47,391 bases of DNA from an uncultured Erysipelotrichaceae bacterium (GTDB lineage Bacteria; Bacillota_I; Bacilli_A; RFN20; CAG-826). Made by a program: the position numbers and the translations under genes. The stretch is from assembly GCA_902791935.1 (NCBI GenBank), contig CADAXQ010000011.1, forward strand, positions 1,020-48,410, in the 5' to 3' direction. The first letter of the stretch is position 1. The number at the start of each line of letters is the position of its first letter. Below the pieces are notes generated by a model. It was not told where the DNA came from. It saw only the letters and a list, made by a program, of their open reading frames with translations, and did no database searches. Below, piece after piece: positions 43,182 to 47,391 of the stretch.

Positions 43182-43967
43182 ATGGAAAATGGAAAACAAC
43201 CACACATTATCATTGCCGTCATCTCTCACAAGCCATACCCCATGCCGGCCGATCCGATTTATTTGCCGATTGAAGTAGGGGCGGCTTCGCGTACGGATCA
43301 TTTCTTTCCGACACGCGATGATCAAGGAGACAACATTTCCGAAAAGAATCCGTCTTATTGTGAGCTAACTGGCTTTTACTATGCGTACAAGAATCTTTCT
43401 TGTGACATTATGGGCTTCGACCATTACCGTCGAATTTTCGTGCGTAACGGGTTATTTGTCAGCAAGAATCTCAAAAACGCATTAACCGGCCCTCAAATTG
43501 ATAAAATCCTTCAAAAATACGATTTCATCGTTCCGAAAAAACGGCATTACTATATCGAAACCAATGAATCCCATTATGTGCACGCGCACAAGCGGGAGGC
43601 TTTAGATAAGACACGTGAGATCATTGCGCGCGAGTATCCCACTTATTTGCCGGCATTTGACCATCATATGAAGCAAACTTCCGGGCATTATTTCAATATG
43701 TTTATTGCCCGTTTTGATCAAACAAAAGCCTATTTAGATTGGATGTTCTCTATTTTGTTTACGTTAGAGAAAGAGATTGATCTATCCAAATACGAAGGAA
43801 ACGAGAAGCGCGTTTTTGGCTTTGTTTCTGAGTTGTTGTTGGACGTTTATTTAGAAACGAACCATTTGAAAGTGAAGAACCAAAGTTATCGATTCTTAGA
43901 AAAGCAACACTGGGGTAAGAAGATCCTTGGCGTTTTAAAGCGGAAGAAAGCAGGAGAGCAGCAATGA
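43182..43967 (+). CDS. DUF4422 glycosyltransferase-like protein
   Basis: This 261-residue protein matches DUF4422, found in capsule and exopolysaccharide clusters and presumed to be a glycosyltransferase: IIIAVISHKPYPMP, YLPIEVGAA, ELTGFYYAYKNLSCDIMGFDHYRR (with the conserved HYRR) and GHYFNMFIA. It is cytoplasmic and probably adds a sugar to a lipid-linked unit. No ribosome site precedes the ATG. Its stop overlaps the start of the next gene (ATGA), so the two are coupled. Confidence 0.9.
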   Translation: MENGKQPHIIIAVISHKPYPMPADPIYLPIEVGAASRTDHFFPTRDDQGDNISEKNPSYCELTGFYYAYKNLSCDIMGFDHYRRIFVRNGLFVSKNLKNALTGPQIDKILQKYDFIVPKKRHYYIETNESHYVHAHKREALDKTREIIAREYPTYLPAFDHHMKQTSGHYFNMFIARFDQTKAYLDWMFSILFTLEKEIDLSKYEGNEKRVFGFVSELLLDVYLETNHLKVKNQSYRFLEKQHWGKKILGVLKRKKAGEQQ

Positions 43968-45985
43968 AAGTCGGCACCGTCGTTGTCACGCACAATCGCA
44001 AAGAGTTGTTGCTTCGCTCCATCCACGCCTTGTTAGAAGGCAAGCAAGAAGGGCAGCTGATATTTATTATCGACAACGCCTCTGACGACGGCACGAAAGA
44101 AGCAATTGCTCCGTATGTTGACAATCAAACCGTTTTCTATTACCCAACCGGTGGTAATTATGGCGGCTCCTATGGCTTTAATTACGGCATGAAGTTAGCG
44201 TTCCAATATGGATGCGACTATGCGTGGCTCATGGACGATGACTGCATCGTTCACCGGGATTCATTAGAAAAGTTACTGGCTTTCTTGCAACTACATACTT
44301 CAGAAACGATTGGTTTCTTATCCAGCCGAGTCCTTTGGAAAGACGGATCAATTTCCTTGATGAATGTTCAAAAGACCTCCTTAGGACATAAGATTACAGA
44401 TTTCACCAAAGATCAACCGATTCGTATTGCCTCATTCGTTTCTTGCCTGGTGAATTTAAAAGCGGCAGAAGAGGTTGGCTTACCAATCAAGGACTTCTTT
44501 GTGTGGGGCGATGATGTGGAATATACCTACCGGGTCTCTGAGAAATTCCCATCTTACTTTGTGGCCGATAGCATTGTTGAACATCATTCTGCAGTGAATT
44601 CTGGGGTGAATATCGTGACCGCCGATGCCGATCATTTGGAACGGTATCGTTACGCCTACCGCAACGAAAGTTATTTCTACACCAAATCAAAATTGGTGGG
44701 GAAAACATACCTATTTTTGAAAATTTGCCTGCATACCGCACGGATTTTATTCAAATATTGCAATCACAAATTTAGAAGACTGCATTACGTTTATCACTAT
44801 ACGTTCGAAGGGAAACGGTTCCACCCTCATGTCGAATATGTCTTCTCACCTGATAAGAAGATAAACGTCTTGGAAATGTTTGGCGAACCGCTTTCGTATG
44901 GCGGGCAAGAAGCGTTTTTCTTAAATTCTTATCGCTGTTTTCAAGACAAGAATATTCATTACACGTTCGCGACTCCGTTCTATGCGGACAATGCTGGATT
45001 AAAAGCGGTTGCTGCGGATCGTGGCGATGAGGTTATCGCCTTCAACTATCGTTTTCAGTCGCCTTTTCGTAAGCGGAGTTTTGCATGCGCCTTGAAGCAA
45101 ATTTTGAAAAAGAATTCTTTTGATGTAGTTCATCTTAGCTCTGGTTCCACGTATGTCTTAGCGAAAGGAGCTAAATTAGCGAAGAAACGAGGTGCGAAGA
45201 AGGTAATCGTTCATTCGCATGCGCCCGGATTCAACAATTTTAAATATCGTCTTGCGAAAAAATATGCCGATCCACGTCTGACGCGCTATGCCGACGGATA
45301 TTTCGCCTGCTCGGTAGAATCAGCGACCTTGAAGTTCCCACCTGCCGTGGTCGAGAAAAAGAAATATCGTATTTTGATGAACGGGGTTGATTTAGATCGT
45401 TATCATTTCAACGCAGAAATTCGCCAGACCATGCGCGAAAAGTTAAAATTAGGAAACGCCTTTACCTTAATTCATGTTGGCCGCTTTAGCCCTGAGAAGA
45501 ATCAAACATTTTTCCTGTCTATTCTTCCGCAAATTCAGAAAGCAATTCCCGATTTCCGCTTCCTTATGATTGGCGACGGGGACAGTAAGCAAGAATTTAT
45601 CGATAAGATTACGGCGATGGGTTTACGAGACCATTTCCAATTTTTTGAAAAAGTTTCTAACGTCAACGAGCTTTTGATGGCGGGCGATGTTTATTTGATG
45701 CCGTCTCTCTATGAAGGCCTTTCTATTGCGCTCGTAGAAGCGGAATCGAGCGGGTTACCTTGTCTTGTCTCTACCAATTTCCAAAAAGAAGGACTGATTG
45801 TCCCATTTGCTATCCCACTTTCCCTTTCGGATCCTTCCGCTTGGGTGAGTGCCGTGTTGGAACAATATAAAGGCCTTGTTTGGAGACGGGAAGACGCCAC
45901 GGAAATCATGAAACAACATGGCTTTGATGTTCGTGTGACGGCCAAAGCGTTAGAAGATTACTATCGTGGTGTAAAGGACCTTTAA
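43964..45985 (+). CDS. Two-domain glycosyltransferase: GT2 fused to GT4
   Basis: The 673-residue protein joins two enzymes. Residues 1 to about 280 are a GT2 (GT-A fold) domain resembling galactofuranosyl- and rhamnosyltransferases: VVVTHNRKELLLRSI, IDNASDDGT, the metal-binding DDD in WLMDDDC and FFVWGDDVEY. Residues about 305-673 are a GT4 (GT-B) domain: MFGEPLSYGGQEAFFLNSY, MNGVDLDRYHF, HVGRFSPEKNQ, LMIGDGD and the E-x7-E motif in MPSLYEGLSIALVEAESSG. It would add two successive sugars to the repeat unit. The start overlaps the DUF4422 stop by ATGA, and the polymerase gene follows 5 bases after its stop. Confidence 0.92.
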   Translation: MKVGTVVVTHNRKELLLRSIHALLEGKQEGQLIFIIDNASDDGTKEAIAPYVDNQTVFYYPTGGNYGGSYGFNYGMKLAFQYGCDYAWLMDDDCIVHRDSLEKLLAFLQLHTSETIGFLSSRVLWKDGSISLMNVQKTSLGHKITDFTKDQPIRIASFVSCLVNLKAAEEVGLPIKDFFVWGDDVEYTYRVSEKFPSYFVADSIVEHHSAVNSGVNIVTADADHLERYRYAYRNESYFYTKSKLVGKTYLFLKICLHTARILFKYCNHKFRRLHYVYHYTFEGKRFHPHVEYVFSPDKKINVLEMFGEPLSYGGQEAFFLNSYRCFQDKNIHYTFATPFYADNAGLKAVAADRGDEVIAFNYRFQSPFRKRSFACALKQILKKNSFDVVHLSSGSTYVLAKGAKLAKKRGAKKVIVHSHAPGFNNFKYRLAKKYADPRLTRYADGYFACSVESATLKFPPAVVEKKKYRILMNGVDLDRYHFNAEIRQTMREKLKLGNAFTLIHVGRFSPEKNQTFFLSILPQIQKAIPDFRFLMIGDGDSKQEFIDKITAMGLRDHFQFFEKVSNVNELLMAGDVYLMPSLYEGLSIALVEAESSGLPCLVSTNFQKEGLIVPFAIPLSLSDPSAWVSAVLEQYKGLVWRREDATEIMKQHGFDVRVTAKALEDYYRGVKDL

Positions 45986-45990
45986 TTCAT

Positions 45991-47283
45991 ATGCTCCCGA
46001 AAAAAGTATTATCAGGGTTTGATCGGGGGACGATAGTGGCTATCTTTCTCTATTCCGTTTTTGGTATTCTACTAGGAACGACTTTTATTGATGCTTTTTC
46101 AAAATTTGAATTGATTTCTCATATCTTTCAGGCAGCCGCGTTGGCTTATTTGTTAGTTGCCGATGTGGTGAATTTTGTCTCCGGTCGGATTCGAATTACT
46201 TGGGTTCTTTTGCTTCTCATTGTTTGTGGGTGCGGAAATTATGTTTCCACATCGCATACTTTTTTCTTAGTATTGTCTCTCTTCTTTGCCGCATTTGCCG
46301 TTCTTCCGTATCAACGGGTTTTGAAATGGTATAGCTGGTGCATGTTTGTGACGTTGTGCTTTGTCATTGTTTGCAGCTTAGCCGGTGTAATTCCGAACCT
46401 CGTTGATCAGTCCGTCAGTGTGGGGACCCGTTATTTACTGGGTTTCCAAACGGCCACCCTGCCATTAAGTATCCTGCTTTTTGCTACGTTGTCTTATTTC
46501 GTTGGAAATTGTGGCAAACTGCCATGGTGGTATTGGTTAGGAGATGTTGCCGCCACTCTATTGCTTTTTTATGCCACAAAAACCCGCACGGGAATGCTAC
46601 TAAATTTATTGTTGCTGTTCCTTGCCTTCTTTAGCGGGCCGCTATCCAAGGGGTTTTATCGGCACGCCACGTCTAAATGGCTTCGGTTTCTTACCTATGC
46701 ATCACCTTTTATAGTTCTACTTTTCTTGGCCGTTGCCTTTGAACTTTTTTGGACACAACCAGAAGGTATCGGTGGCAGCTTAAATCGCTTGCTCAGTCAA
46801 CGTCTTAATTTTTCGACCAATATGTTCCGGTCTAATCCGCCAAGCTTTTTTGGGAATCTGACGAACAAATTCAACGCGGAAGGCGTTTATATTGGAGTCG
46901 ACATTTGCTACCTCTATTATCTTTCGGAATACGGAATTCTCGCTTTCATCATGACATTAGTTTTGCAACTGATGCTATTTCATGAGGCCTTAGTCACAAG
47001 AGACCATGCGGTATGGCTTGCAATGCTTTTAATTTTAATCGACGGCATTACGGAGCCCTATCTTCTGGATTACAAATACAATTTGATTTTCTTCTTAGCT
47101 TCCTTATCTATGCTTCCTTCTTCGACGCGAAAACGGGTCGAGTTCACACTGCGTGTTCACCAAGCGATGACTGTTTTCAAAAAAGTCGCCATTATCTTGC
47201 CAAAAGAACAGGCAGCGTTTGCGCCTTTCATCAATATCAAAGTATCCGCGATTGAGAACGCATTTCAAAAACCTTCAAAATAA
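45991..47283 (+). CDS. O-antigen ligase/polymerase-like membrane protein (Wzy-like)
   Basis: This 430-residue membrane protein has about ten helices and a long outer loop at about 255-300 that contains the QRLNFSTNMF region, as in Wzy/O-antigen polymerases. Such loops hold poorly conserved catalytic arginines. With the flippase and transferases it would complete a Wzx/Wzy-type pathway. AAAGGA lies about 10 bases before the ATG. A hairpin terminator closes the cluster. Confidence 0.75.
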   Translation: MLPKKVLSGFDRGTIVAIFLYSVFGILLGTTFIDAFSKFELISHIFQAAALAYLLVADVVNFVSGRIRITWVLLLLIVCGCGNYVSTSHTFFLVLSLFFAAFAVLPYQRVLKWYSWCMFVTLCFVIVCSLAGVIPNLVDQSVSVGTRYLLGFQTATLPLSILLFATLSYFVGNCGKLPWWYWLGDVAATLLLFYATKTRTGMLLNLLLLFLAFFSGPLSKGFYRHATSKWLRFLTYASPFIVLLFLAVAFELFWTQPEGIGGSLNRLLSQRLNFSTNMFRSNPPSFFGNLTNKFNAEGVYIGVDICYLYYLSEYGILAFIMTLVLQLMLFHEALVTRDHAVWLAMLLILIDGITEPYLLDYKYNLIFFLASLSMLPSSTRKRVEFTLRVHQAMTVFKKVAIILPKEQAAFAPFINIKVSAIENAFQKPSK

Positions 47284-47336
47284 ATTAAATATAAACTCTA
47301 TAGTGCACGTGAGGGATAAATCAGCATCAGGATTGG

Positions 47337-47376
47337 TATAATATCGGCGCCACACTAAACTGTGGCGCAATTTTAT
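47337..47376 (+). terminator. Terminator of the polysaccharide cluster, overlapping a promoter-like -10
   Basis: GCGCCACA (47347-47354) pairs perfectly with TGTGGCGC (47361-47368), followed by AATTTTATT. An extended -10 (TTGGTATAAT, TATAAT at 47337-47342) lies just upstream and may drive a gene beyond the window; its -35 is not convincing. Confidence 0.7.
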
Positions 47377-47391
47377 TGAAAGAGCCTTTTT

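Overview
The window looks like a chromosome segment of a low-to-moderate GC Gram-positive bacterium. Evidence: many lipoproteins with a serine-rich stretch after the lipobox cysteine, AAGGAG-type ribosome binding sites, CUT1 sugar and Opp peptide ABC systems, and cre-like sites. TGA is used as a stop and TGG for Trp, so the mycoplasma code does not apply. My inference is an uncultivated, host-associated member of the Bacilli (Erysipelotrichales, RF39 or Acholeplasma-like). No rRNA, tRNA, phage or transposase gene was seen.

Layout. 1-3330: an OB-fold lipoprotein diverging from a secreted calcineurin-type phosphoesterase. 3396-5022: an AlbA_2 (Schlafen-type) regulator bracketed by 12-bp iterons. 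5085-9496: a leftward operon araC - GH78-like - GH20, with a promoter, palindrome and possible leaderless start. 10020-20820: a rightward carbohydrate locus of surface lipoprotein, two sugar permeases, binding protein, membrane-anchored protein, TIM-barrel-like lipoprotein and a secreted metallo-beta-lactamase-fold lipoprotein. It has no ATPase gene and ends in a strong terminator. 20878-22506: a second AlbA_2 paralogue bracketed by a 67-bp repeat. 22723-25216: a frameshifted lipoprotein, nitroreductase and short-chain dehydrogenase. 25477-30044: two large polytopic membrane proteins of glycosyltransferase type. 30255-33125: two AAA/DUF4143 ATPases, the second bracketed by a perfect 38-bp dyad repeat. 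33287-33462: a small frameshifted gene. 33607-40314: oppBCDFA. 40725-41423: a NERD protein. 41519-47283: cell-surface polysaccharide genes (flippase, DUF4422 transferase, GT2-GT4 fusion, Wzy-like polymerase).

Main discoveries. (1) Three single genes from two unrelated families (AlbA_2 and AAA/DUF4143) are each enclosed between two copies of their own repeat: one copy over or just upstream of the promoter, the other at the stop codon. The two AlbA_2 paralogues have different but related repeats, sharing ACTTC. This looks like a class of self-contained, repeat-bracketed modules, either autoregulatory/looping units or minimal mobile cassettes. (2) The OppA lipoprotein appears circularly permuted: the segment that ends ordinary OppA proteins sits at the N-terminus, between the lipobox and the usual start of the mature domain. 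(3) OppD carries an extra charged helical domain of about 210 residues between Q-loop and signature. (4) Several transcription units appear to start with leaderless or near-leaderless mRNAs.

Protein families were recognised by motif and memory, without database searches. Starts were chosen by Shine-Dalgarno position or overlap with the upstream gene. Several therefore lie downstream of the longest possible start.
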